64,000 nucleotides of DNA, from the NCBI RefSeq assembly GCF_000518305.1, contig NZ_JADI01000007.1, forward strand, positions 35,784-99,783, written 5' to 3'. Below are positions 54,758 to 64,000 of the stretch, in pieces. This stretch comes from Mycoplasma imitans ATCC 51306 (GTDB lineage Bacteria; Bacillota_I; Bacilli_A; Mycoplasmatales; Mycoplasmoidaceae). The translations under genes and the position numbers were made by a program. Every line of letters begins with the position of its first letter. The stretch's first letter is position 1. Below the pieces are notes generated by a model. That model saw only the letters and a program-made list of their open reading frames with translations. It had not been told where the DNA came from and did no database searches.

Positions 54758-57193
54758 TTATTGAATTTCTTTTGTTAATTTTATTTCAGGATTTCAACTC
54801 AATTGATCTTTTGCCATCTGTTTATGGAATAGATCAATTGTGGCTAATTTTTTACTTGATTGTTGAGTTAACTTAGTGTTAACTTGGGTTGGTTTAGTTT
54901 TTTCTTCGTGCTGAATTGTGATCTCTTTGGTTTTGAAATAATCAGCTTCTGCTTTAGCTTTTTTTAGTTTGAAGTCTTTAAACTTATTGATTAGTTTTAA
55001 CTTACTTGGTTTAGTTAGATCAATCTCATCTTTTTGTTGGTTGATTAATAAGTGGTCGTTGATTGAAACAATTTTTGGTTCTTCTTCTATTGGTTCATCG
55101 ACCACTTGTGGATTTAGTTTTTGCTTAATATTTGCGAGTAATTTAGGATATTTTCTTTGAATAATCAAGAAGTAGATTAGCGCTGATACGATCAACATAA
55201 ACACAATTAATGCAATCAACACAACAGGAATAAACCATCTTTCGATTGATAACTTGAAGCTTTCATCAAACGTTAAGAAATTATTAGTGGTTGCTGGTGC
55301 TAGGACTGCTGCTTGGTTAACTAATCCGTCTTTTTTAAAGTTAGCTTGAATACTATTATCTTTAATTGTTAAGAACTTAAAGATAAAAGTTACATTACCT
55401 AATACTGAACTATCTTGAATACTTACATCATAAGGTAGTTGCTTATACTTAGGATCAAACCCATATAGATCAAAGATTGCTTGTTTGGTTTCTTGAACAG
55501 TTCTTGGATCATCTAATAATCTTCTGATCTCAGTTGGTGTTTTATCTAGTAGTGTAGAGTTTTTGTTGTAGTGTGTTTTAATATCACTAGCATTAACTTG
55601 TTCAAAACCGATTAGATTACGATCTAATAGGTTTAGTTGCTTTTGTTGATAAAGCAACTTAATGCTTAAACTAATTGTTCCCGTATTTTCATTAGCACTA
55701 TAACTTAGATTTCAGTGATCATCTTGGTTAACCTTAGATTGGTTTTCTAGGGTTTTATAAAACTGTGGAATTACTAAGAACTTATCAAAATCATTAGTAC
55801 GTTCAGCTTTAGCATAGACTGAAGCGAAACTTTTTTGATAAGCTGCTGTATTCATCTCATCAATCAGTTTAACTTCATCAATATAGATTGGTACGATATC
55901 ACTATATACATCTGATTTATTTTTAAAATCAGTCAAGCTAAAGCTAACAATTCCATCAGTGTAGATATTGCTATTATAAAAGACCGCAAAAGTTTGATCT
56001 TTTTGATCAAAAACAATGTTAGTGATCTTATCACTATTTTTCTTGAAGAAATCGTTTGTATAACTTGAAGCAACATCTTTAAAAGTCGGAGCTGCTAAGA
56101 TTCGATCTTTTTCAAACGGATATAGGGTTAGATTTGATCTTTGTTTGTTGATTCCAACAATCCCTTCACCTTTAATAAAGATCAAATCTGAAAAGATGTT
56201 CTCATTTGGAATTGTTCCGATCTGACCAAATTGGTCGATTGGTGATACTGAGTAATACCACATACGGGTGGTATTATCATTTATAAAGTAGTATTGTACA
56301 TAGATTGCATTATGATCAGCATCATAAACCATTGCATTGATCTGACGGTTGATATCAAAACTAGCACCACCAGGTACGTACATTCCATTTTTAATGTTAA
56401 TGATTTGAGATCCCACTAATTGGTTTTGATCATCATAGAAGTTGATTCCCGTAAACAAAGCGTTATTAATTGAAAAAGATTTAACAATCTTGATTGAACT
56501 AAACGCTTTGTTGATTGCGGGAATGTTTTGAACAACAAAACTACCATTTTGGTTGTATACAACCGCTTTTAGTTGGTTGTTATCAACACTAAAACTAACG
56601 ATACGTGCATTTTTAACTAGATCACTTTGATCATCACCTTGTGTTGATAGATAAGCCGCTACATTACTAGCTTGTTTTTGGGTGGTAATCGCCCAAGCGT
56701 CTTCTTGATCAATTAAACCAGTATTTAAATCAATTGGGTAATAAATCGCATTATGTAAATCATCTGTAGCAACAAATCCTTTGGTAGGATCGTTGTTATC
56801 AACAAAGTATAGGTGTTTGAAATCGTTTGATAAAGTGATTGCCTGTAATTGGTTGTTTAATTGATCATAAACACCCACTGTAGTTTGTTGAATTAATCTT
56901 CTTTGTTCTTGGTTAAAAACTACAGTGCTATTAAGTCTTACGTAGTTTTTACCAAGAAATAAGGTTTGGTCGTTGTCGATCTTTTTGTATTGTGAAAGAT
57001 CGTTACTTCATTTTTGTAATTGGTCTTGGTTGTTGGTGGTATCAGCTACTACACTAGTCGAATGATTAGTTAAGTTAAAGTTAGTGTTAGGTATACTAAC
57101 TTGTTTATTGATTAAACCAGCTGATACACCAATTAGTGGTAGTGTTGCTAAACTACCTAGTAAAAAGCTTTTTGCGATTTTTTTAATTTTCAT
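54758..57193 (-). CDS. Large surface protein anchored by signal peptide and C-terminal membrane helix
   Basis: 811 residues with TGA as Trp. The N-terminal signal (MKIKKIAKSFLLGSLATLPLIGVSA) has no lipobox Cys. The ectodomain of about 620 residues consists of repeated beta-type strands with many YxxD/N-rich turns (FKHLYFVDNNDPTKGF, LVKNARIVSFSVDNNQLK, AMVYDADHNAIYVQYYF) and looks like a beta-propeller. A second region (YGFDPKYKQLPYDVSIQDS) is followed by one membrane helix (WFIPVVLIALIVFMLIVSALIYFLI) and a 120-residue Lys-rich cytoplasmic tail. A type I surface protein; possible adhesin or cytoskeleton-linked protein, but not recognised. It is the first gene of its unit. Confidence 0.7.
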
Positions 57194-57632
57194 ACTTGAA
57201 TGCTTGATCGTGTGCCAATATTATAATGACCAAAAAATCGGAATTCAAGGGGTTTGTATTAGCTTTTTTTCTTAATAATATTATTTATATTATTAATATT
57301 TTTACGAGCGTTCTTTCAAGAAAATTAATCAGTATTATACAGTCATTTGCTCAAATCAATTTTGTGCTTAGAACATCTGGCTATATAATAAGGAAGTAAA
57401 TACTGGTTGAAAACTAACTTTTGAACCAGCATTATTAAGTAAGATTGGTTAGATAATTATTAATGTTTCATATATCTAGCTTGTAAATAAAATCCATAAG
57501 CGCATTGTATTATCGAACCAAGCAATAACAAACATTTAAAAAGATATAAAAATCTTGTTTAAATAAGTTCAAAACAAAATCTAGTTTTATTAAAATTAAC
57601 TTTCCAAGTTAAATTGGTTATAATTAATACGC
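57194..57632. other. Intergenic spacer before tRNA-Thr
   Basis: AT-rich, no ORF worth reporting. The left part should hold the promoter of the 811-residue surface protein (minus) and the right end the tRNA promoter. Confidence 0.5.
57596..57624 (+). promoter_or_regulatory. Promoter of tRNA-Thr
   Basis: TTAACT at 57596-57601 and TATAAT at 57619-57624 with a 17-base spacer; the tRNA begins 9 bases after the -10 box. Confidence 0.6.
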
Positions 57633-57706
57633 GCCGAATTAGTTTAGTGGCAAAACAGATGCATGGTAAGCATCAAAGACAAGTTCGATTCTCGTATTCG
57701 GCACCA
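57633..57706 (+). tRNA. tRNA-Thr (anticodon GGT)
   Basis: 74 bases including encoded CCA. Acceptor stem GCCGAAT/ATTCGGC. The D-stem is GTTT/AAAC. The anticodon stem GATGC/GCATC has loop ATGGTAA, giving anticodon GGT after T33 and so Thr. T-loop TTCGATT, discriminator A. The T-stem ACAAG/CTCGT has one A-C mismatch at its middle pair, which is unusual. It has its own promoter and terminator and is the only gene in this transcript. Confidence 0.92.
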
Positions 57707-57726
57707 TTGATATTGTTATTCATAGT

Positions 57727-57756
57727 AAACCCATTCATTTTTAGATGAATGGGTTT
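57727..57756 (+). terminator. Hairpin terminator of tRNA-Thr
   Basis: 12-bp stem AAACCCATTCAT/ATGAATGGGTTT with a 6-base loop, then TTTTCTTATTTTT. Confidence 0.9.
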
Positions 57757-57775
57757 TTTTCTTATTTTTGACAAA

Positions 57776-57802
57776 AAAACATCAGGGTTTAGCTGATGTT
57801 TT
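57776..57802 (-). terminator. Hairpin terminator of the dead vlhA copy
   Basis: 10-bp stem AAAACATCAG/CTGATGTTTT with a 7-base loop; on the minus strand TTTGTC follows. Confidence 0.8.
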
Positions 57803-57899
57803 GGTATTTAATTTGAATTAATTTTAAAAATATGTTTTGTTTATTTTTAAGATTATCGTTTTAGTTTTATAGCGCTATTACTATTTCAAGCGTTCGCTT

Positions 57900-59719
57900 T
57901 TAACTACTATTAGTTCTAGAAGATGTATTGTTTAAAGTGAATGTTAGGTTACCAATATTTGAAGCATTACTATTACCTTGAGCAGCTACTTCTGAGATAA
58001 CAATCTTATTTAATCCAGCCTTTAGTTGTAAGGTTCGCTTACCACTTTGTAAAGCGTTATCAGCAGCAGTTGCTGTATTAAATACTCCTAATGTTTCTCA
58101 ATTATTTGCATTCATGTTATTTATTTGAACATTTTCAACACCAGTTAAACTAAATTTTAATCCTCTCATTTCACCAGAAATATATGTTCCACTGATTGAA
58201 TAAGTTCCAGCTTATGGTGCATTTATATAAATCGTCAAAGTTCTACTTTCATTATTACTTGAAGGTGTAGATTGATTATTTGTATTTGTTGGTACAGATC
58301 TAGTATCAGACCCACCAATAAATCCTACTAAATAGTAAGGTGTAGTTGCTGATACACCATTTCCAGTTAATCCAGTTAATTGTCGAACAAGTGTTGATCG
58401 ATCAGCAGCCAAATTATAACCCTTTGTCAAATTAACAGTAACAGCAGTAGTATTACCATCTCTACTTAGAGTGTTACCAAAAATGTCATCATAAATCTTA
58501 TTAGCATTTATATCAAGTGTAGTTATATACATGTTACCGATCATCGGACCTTTTATATTCTCAGGAACACTAAATTCTAAAGTGTTTTGACCAAACTTAA
58601 TATCAGTCAACATAGCTTTAGCAACATTTATATCTGCAAGAGTTGGGATAAGATTATTTACTATGGCAGTTTCATTACCAGTAGGTCCGGTCATAAATTC
58701 GATCGGTTGAACCGTGCCGTCATTCAATTTATATTGCAATCCATATTGAGCACTTTGTACATTCTTAACAATCTTATACGGGAAATATAAAAATCCGATT
58801 TTTGAAGTTCCAAAACTGTTGAAAGTTAATTTATATTTATGATCTCCACCCTCTGCTAAGTTATAAACTCAAGAAACATCTGTTAAAGTGGCTGAATTAT
58901 TAACTACAGAGCTTGATTCACTCTCACCATTTCACACCATTCTTTTTGCGTAATTATAGTTAACTGTACCTGGGTCTACACTATAACCTACAAAACTATA
59001 GTTAGGCGGTTGAACATTAGTCATAGTTTCACTACCACCTATAAAATTATCTGCTTCAGATTGAAGTGTTTGTTTAACAAAGCTATTTGCTAAGCCATCA
59101 GCATTTGCTTTTTGTTCATCTAGTGTTGTTAATGAGTTGCTAATTTTATCATTAGCTGCTTTGATTGAATCAGCATCTAAAAGTGCTGTATCAGTAATCG
59201 GATCTAATGTCTTAGCAATCAAGGTTGTTGCATCATTATACAGACTAACTAAATTAGTCTTAATTGCCTCATAATTAGGATCAGCTAATCCTGCTAAAGT
59301 AGCTGATTGCTGATTTAGGGTTGATCTAAGATCATTATATGCGCTTACCAACTCTGGGTGATCGGTATCAAACTTTGTTTTAGCGTCATTGGCTCTGTTA
59401 ATCGCATTTTTTAAATCAGCACTAGCTGCTTTTAATTGATCAATTGAAGCATTCGTATTATTATTAACAGTTTCAGCTGTACCATAAGCAGACGTTAACC
59501 CAGCTTGAATCTTGGCATAATCTTGAAATGAATCAAGCGTATTAGATTTAGCATTAATCAAGACAGTTAACTCCATGCGTGCTGCTTGTAATGGACTTGT
59601 GTTACCGCCTGGATTTTCTCCCTTCAACGTGATTGCAGTACAACTTGAAATACCAAAAACAACAAAAGAACTTATTCCAAACAGAGTAATAAGTTTTAAA
59701 GTGTTCTGTTTTTATTCAT
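57900..59719 (-). pseudogene. vlhA: vlhA haemagglutinin pseudogene
   Basis: Homologous along its length to the intact vlhA at the window end (shared NYSFVGYSVD, YLYFPYKIV, YNLAADRST, LVGFIGGSD, AGLNKI, NLTFTL). Two lesions are visible. First, ATG 59719 begins M-N-K then runs out of frame, because the A run at 59709-59713 has five As where six would join the start to the lipoprotein signal KLITLFGISSFVVFGISSC. Second, codon 58212-58214 is TAA where the intact gene has CAA (YVNAPQ). The end is at TAA 57900. No GAA repeat tract, the phase-variable promoter element of expressed vlhA genes, lies in the upstream 200 bases. It is therefore silent, and at most a sequence donor. Confidence 0.85.
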
Positions 59720-60586
59720 AAATTATGAACTTGTTTTTTTTAAGAAAAAAATATTAATTGAATTCTTTTTTCATCTTAAATTATTAACTAAAAATTAAAA
59801 GTTATTAACACTAGATACTAAATAATTTGGGTGACAAGTAGATGGAATTAATTAACAAGGGTTTGATTCTTTCATAGATCTGATTTACAAAGAGAAGCAG
59901 TTTATGATGATTGCAAAAAAGCCTTCGTGATAATAGTATTGTTCAAGATATTTCTTTCACTGCTTTTTACTCTTAAAAAACTTATAAAAAAGACTCTAAT
60001 GGTAATGTTATAGTTGATATAACGATAAACCGCTTGAAGTGCTTGAAATCATTGATGATAAACAAAGCCTTGAAAGTATTAATAGTTTTTCTATAAACCC
60101 CTAGAATATAACAGTTATACGTATTAGCGCTATGCAAACTATACTGATAGTAAAACTTTAGATAAGATCAAAAAGATCAATTTAACAATTATTAAGTTTA
60201 GTGGTTAACAAAAGCATAACCGAAAAGTATTTATCGTATTAAAGCTTTGGCGTACCACTTAAAGACTGGGTATTTATTAACGAACAGATTAATAATTTAT
60301 ACACTCAAGAATATGAAAATTGAATCGGGCCCCTTAGGTTTCACCACAGCTTATTTAAAACTATTTTTTTCTTAAATTAAATGAAACCAAAAACCACCAT
60401 GGTATTTAAGAATAAATAGTAGATATTAGAATATATAAAAAGTAATCAATCTTATTTTAAAGCCTTATTATTAAGGCTTAACTTATAATTATTAAGATTC
60501 AATTCCTAAAATTAATTTATATCTAAGGTGCATATTTAACTAAAACTTTAAACAAACTTTTTTCTGTAACAAAAGGCGTTATTAAT
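59720..60586. other. Spacer containing a decayed ORF
   Basis: No intact gene and no GAA repeat. The first 140 bases are a plain AT-rich spacer; 59865-60370 holds coding-like fragments described separately. The last 200 bases before the methyltransferase contain no evident ORF. Confidence 0.6.
59865..60370 (+). pseudogene. Decayed coding sequence, not identified
   Basis: Readable fragments switch frame and are broken by TAA/TAG: DLQREAVYDDCKKAF, RDNSIVQDISFTAFYS, KTYKKDSNGNVIVDIT, KPLEVLEIIDDKQSLESINS, YTDSKTLDKIKKINLTIIKF and VPLKDWVFINEQINNLYTQE. They are all on the plus strand and in consistent order, as expected for one gene of about 170 residues or more that has decayed. One TGA-Trp (YENWIGPLRF) fits former mollicute coding. 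It could be a transposase or an old surface protein; I do not recognise it. Confidence 0.4.
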
Positions 60587-61564
60587 ATGAAAAAATCAAA
60601 TAAACAAGTCGATATAAGAAATTGCGACTACAAAGAACTATTGAAATCATTACCTGATAAGTGTATTGATTTGATTTGTATTGATCCACCTTATGGAAAA
60701 ATTAATGGTATGCAACTCTCAGGACAAAAGAAAAAGATTGATTGAGACAAAAATATCGATTGAATTCAAATGTTCGAACATTTCAATAGAGTAATCAAAG
60801 ATGGCGGAACAATTCTATCGTTTGGGCAACAACCAACTTATTCTGAGATGATTTTAGCAAACATAAAAGACTTTAAGTATGAGCTTATCTGAGAAAAGAA
60901 TAATGCTGCCCAGGGATTTAACGCAGATAAGATGCCTTTATCTTTTAGTGAAAATATTGCTGTTTTTATTCACAACGAAAATAAGCAGAATAAACGGACG
61001 TTTAATAATATTGCAAATAATTTTGAGATCGATAAAAATATGCATTTTTGCCGTTGATATGCGCAACAATTGTTTATTTTTATCGGTTTAAAAAGAAGAA
61101 AAATTCATGAAAAATTAGGACATAGAAAACTAGAATTTTTCTTTTGCTACACAGGTAAAAATTTTGGATTACTTAGTGAAGGTCTTTATAAAGAATTAAT
61201 TGATAAATTTAAGATTGATAAATTGGATAAATTTATTTCATTTAAGCAGCTAAAAAATAAATGAGATTTAGAAAAAAATCAGTCTAAAGGAGTTAAGTTA
61301 GATAGTTCAAAATATTCTAAAACTTTATCAAATATCTTAAAAGTTTCTAAGGAAAATATTTATTTTCACCCCACCCAGAAACCAGTAGAATTAATGGAAA
61401 AATTAATTTTGATGTTTAGTAACGAAAATGATTTGGTGTTAGACTGCTTCATGGGATCAGGTTCAACTGGTGTAGCTGCAATTAAGCATAATCGTAAATT
61501 TATTGGTTGTGAATTAGATCAAGGTTATTTTGAAATAGCTCAGAATAGAATCTCAAAAACATAA
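60587..61564 (+). CDS. Orphan DNA methyltransferase (N6-adenine/N4-cytosine, beta class)
   Basis: 325 residues from ATG 60587 to TAA 61562, with many TGA-Trp codons. Catalytic motif IV is IDPPYGK (33-38) near the N-terminus. The SAM motif I is VLDCFMGSGSTGVAA near 283-297, and it is preceded by FHPTQKPVELMEKLI. The order IV then I, with the target-recognition region between, marks the beta class. GCELDQGYFEIAQNRI closes the protein. It methylates an exocyclic amino group in DNA. No restriction or specificity gene is adjacent, so it is an orphan or has lost its partner. It sits between two vlhA copies in an otherwise decayed stretch, suggesting an insertion or an accessory locus. Confidence 0.85.
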
Positions 61565-62044
61565 ATTTTATTAACGATTTACTTCACAGTTATTAATAAC
61601 TTCGAAAGTCACACACTTTAATTTTTATCGTTTTTTAAAGTCATGATTTTTTAGATATTAACTAAAATTGTGCTTAACTTAAAATTTGTTCTTAATCACA
61701 ACGATGATTAAGAAATTCTATATTTTATATTTTGGACAATAAAATAAAGAGCTAAGGCACGAACTAAATGTTGAACTGCGTGATTTTTTAAAATACACTT
61801 TTATTTTTTTAGTTTTGTTCGTGGTATTTTTTTAGGTTAATTTTTAAAAGACTCGACTTCATTAACCTGACAAACATTTCATGCATTTTTTACTATCTAA
61901 CACTATACTTAATGTGATAGTTTTTAAGTAGTGTTGAAGTCACTTTTTAACTTATCTATAAATTAGTATGCATTTCTTAGAAATTTAATACAAAAATTAA
62001 TCTGCTAAAAATTTAATTTAAAAAAAATTATTGGTATTTTGATT
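61565..62044. other. Intergenic stretch between the methyltransferase and vlhA
   Basis: About 480 bases, AT-rich. Only short open frames. An imperfect inverted repeat (CACGAAC at 61758-61764 and GTTCGTG at 61817-61823) is the only structure seen. It may help terminate the methyltransferase mRNA. Confidence 0.4.
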
Positions 62045-62074
62045 AAAAAAGCACCAGAACTTAATGTTCCGATG
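62045..62074 (-). terminator. Hairpin terminator of vlhA
   Basis: 9-bp stem CACCAGAAC/GTTCCGATG with two G-U pairs and a 5-base loop; a T6 run follows on the minus strand, 43 bases after the vlhA stop. Confidence 0.65.
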
Positions 62075-62117
62075 TTTAATATAAATTTAATTAACTAACT
62101 TAGCGACTGTTTATATT

Positions 62118-63989
62118 TTATTCAGTAGAAACATTTTCAGCAGGCATTAATGTAAATGTTAAGTTACCAATATTTGGAGCGCTGTTATCTGCAGTGCTTC
62201 TAATAATTATTTTATTCAAACCAGCTGATAATTTGATAGTCTTATTCGTTACCCCTGTTTGCGTTTTAGTATCAAAAGTCTTAATTTGTCCACTTGAATT
62301 TAAATTAACTATTTGAACAAAATTTTTAGCTTCATCTTTTGTTCATAACTTTATTGTTCTATTTGCACGTGTATTGTACAGACCACTAACATAGTAGTTA
62401 TCATCTTGTGGCGCATTTACATAGAATGTAACACTTCTAGCATTTCCAGTACTTGATGGATATGTTGATGTTCCTTCAGCAGTGAATCTTCTTGAATCAG
62501 AACCACCAATAAATCCTACTAAGTAACGATCCTTTTCATCTTGACCATCTATTGTAGCATTAGCATATTGAGCAAAAAAAGTTGAATGATCCGCAGCTAG
62601 GTTATAACCTTTTAATAAATCAACTGTAACTTGATTATTATCATTATTAACGATATTACCAAAAATATCATCGTTAATACTATTAGTTGTATTGGTTGAC
62701 GAGGTGATATAGAAATTACCAAACATTGGAGCTACTTTTTCACTAGGAACACTAAAGTCAATTTCATTTTCACCAAACTTAAGGTTAGTTAACACCAATT
62801 TAGCTACATTAATTTCACTTACTGTTGGTGCAGGGTTAGTTGCATCTTCATTTGCACTTGGATTTGTTGCTTCAACTTCAGCACTTGAAGTCATAAAATT
62901 AACTGCTTTTGCTTCTGCTCCGTTTAAAGAATAATCTAATGCAACCTTAGTACTTTGATCTGATCTAACTAATTTGTAAGGAAAATATAAATAAGCTGTT
63001 GTTGGTCCGTAATACGTAAACTTTAATTTATACTTAGCGCGATCATTTAAACTATAATTTCATGATAAATCTGTTAGCGGTTTAGTATCATCTGTACCAT
63101 TCTGATTGTCAACTAAATCTTCATCAATAGTAAATACAGTTCTTTTAGTATAGTTTCATGCTGGAGCTTTATCTTCATTAGAAGCACGAACATCAACACT
63201 ATAACCAACAAAACTATAATTAGGAGCTTGTTTGTTATTAGTTGATTGTTCTTGATCTTGACTTCCAGATCCAGATAAAATTACACTAGATTTATCTAAA
63301 ACTTGCTTATCAAATTTAGAATACATATCAGCATTCTGTTTTCACATATCAAGTTTTTCTTGAGTTATAGCTTCATTTATATTGCTATTTGCTTGAGTTA
63401 CTTGATCAGTTGTAGGCATATCACCTGTTGTAGGTTGCAACGTTTTATTCGTGATAGCTTTACCAAGATCATACAAATTACCTACACGAGCTTTAATACC
63501 ACTATATGTATCTGTATTTAGTGTACTTAAGATTTTACTTTCGCCTTCTAATGTAGTTTTTAAAGCCGTATAAGCTTCAACTAATTTAGGGTTATTAGTG
63601 TTAAACGCAGTTTTTTCACTCTCAGCTGAAGTAATAGCTGTTTGCAAAGTACTTTTAGCAGTTTTTAATTGATCAGGAGTTGCATTAGCATTATCTTTGA
63701 TTGCTGTAGCTGCTGCATATGCATCAGATAAGTTTTTTTGAATTTTAGCATAGTCACCATATAAACCAACTTTATACCGTTGTGAGCTGATTAATGTATT
63801 TAATTCTGCTTTAGCATCAGCTAATTGCTTGGCTTCATCATTACCAGGATTAGAAGGTTTTGAAGGGTCTTCAGGTTTTGGTTTTTCTGGATTAGGAGTA
63901 GCAACCTGACCACAACTAGCAACAGCTAAACTAACAAATGAACCAACACCTAATAAACTAATAAACTTTAATATGTTTTTTCTTTTCAC
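62118..63989 (-). CDS. vlhA: VlhA haemagglutinin lipoprotein (intact)
   Basis: 623 residues, TGA as Trp. The signal MKRKNILKFISLLGVGSF ends in the lipobox LAVASC, with Cys26 lipidated. A Pro-rich segment (TPNPEKPKPEDPSKPSNPG) follows, as in expressed VlhA (pMGA) proteins. Then come an Ala/Thr-rich helical region with repeats of the AKAELNTLI / LKTAKSTLQTAI type and a C-terminal domain with NYSFVGYSVD, YLYFPYKLV, NLAADHST, LVGFIGGSDSRR and NLTFTL. VlhA proteins are phase-variable haemagglutinins and adhesins of M. gallisepticum. Expression depends on the length of a GAA repeat upstream of the gene, which lies beyond base 64000, so the on/off state cannot be read here. Confidence 0.95.
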
Positions 63990-64000
63990 TTAAAGTTAAA

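Noticed and set aside
59720..59900. GAA repeat promoter tract expected upstream of a vlhA gene
   Set aside because: I looked for runs of TTC on the plus strand (GAA on minus) and found none; only single TTC triplets occur.

Overview
The window is mollicute chromosome, most likely Mycoplasma gallisepticum or a very close relative such as M. imitans. It is strongly AT-rich. Nearly every long gene is uninterrupted only if TGA is read as Trp (genetic code 4). The right end carries two copies of the VlhA haemagglutinin lipoprotein family, which is characteristic of M. gallisepticum. I worked from the sequence alone, so family assignments rest on motifs and remembered family features, not on searches.

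Layout: (1) 0.16-2.9 kb, plus strand: a three-gene set of a CitE-type lyase, a MaoC-type hydratase and a class I CoA-transferase. It has the same composition as bacterial itaconate degradation operons. (2) 3.0-8.3 kb, minus: YmdB, 5-formyl-THF cyclo-ligase, PcrA helicase, RDD membrane protein and a family 2 glycosyltransferase. (3) 8.4-12.3 kb, plus: two large paralogous proteins of unknown function, each ending in two membrane segments. (4) 12.4-26.2 kb, minus: NADH oxidase, then a long tightly packed housekeeping run (NifU-like, plsY, nif3-like, trmK, rpoD, dnaG, glyS, recO, era, ybeY) ending at its upstream side in a C39-peptidase ABC exporter and a small membrane partner. (5) 26.2-29.4 kb: a gene-poor stretch with one small membrane protein, one decayed relative and a possible short ORF. 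(6) 29.4-33.5 kb, minus: the division cluster mraZ-rsmH-(FtsA-position gene)-ftsZ with three phased MraZ boxes. (7) 33.6-38.1 kb, minus: scpB, a dihydrofolate reductase-ScpA fusion, plsC, acpS and a DivIVA-like gene. (8) 38.1-46.9 kb: rnhC (plus), a lipoprotein with an M23 metallopeptidase-like domain and a membrane partner, lemA with a large partner protein, and a broken membrane-protein gene. (9) 47.1-57.2 kb, minus: mtnN, a nadD-yqeK fusion, yqeH, parC, parE, hup and a large surface-anchored protein. (10) 57.6-64 kb: tRNA-Thr, a dead vlhA copy, a decayed ORF, an orphan DNA methyltransferase and an intact vlhA whose promoter lies outside the window.

How it works together: most of the window is core information processing and division (sigma factor, primase, topoisomerase IV, HU, SMC-kleisin partners, FtsZ) plus phospholipid synthesis (PlsY, PlsC, AcpS). 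Genes are packed with overlapping stop/start codons, often TAATG, which suggests long co-transcribed and translationally coupled units separated by clear hairpin-T terminators. The accessory and surface functions are the VlhA copies, the orphan methyltransferase, the M23-like lipoprotein, the 811-residue surface protein and the C39 exporter. The candidate CoA-dependent acid-degrading operon would deliver acetyl-CoA and pyruvate, both usable by a fermentative mycoplasma, and could connect metabolism to host-derived itaconate.
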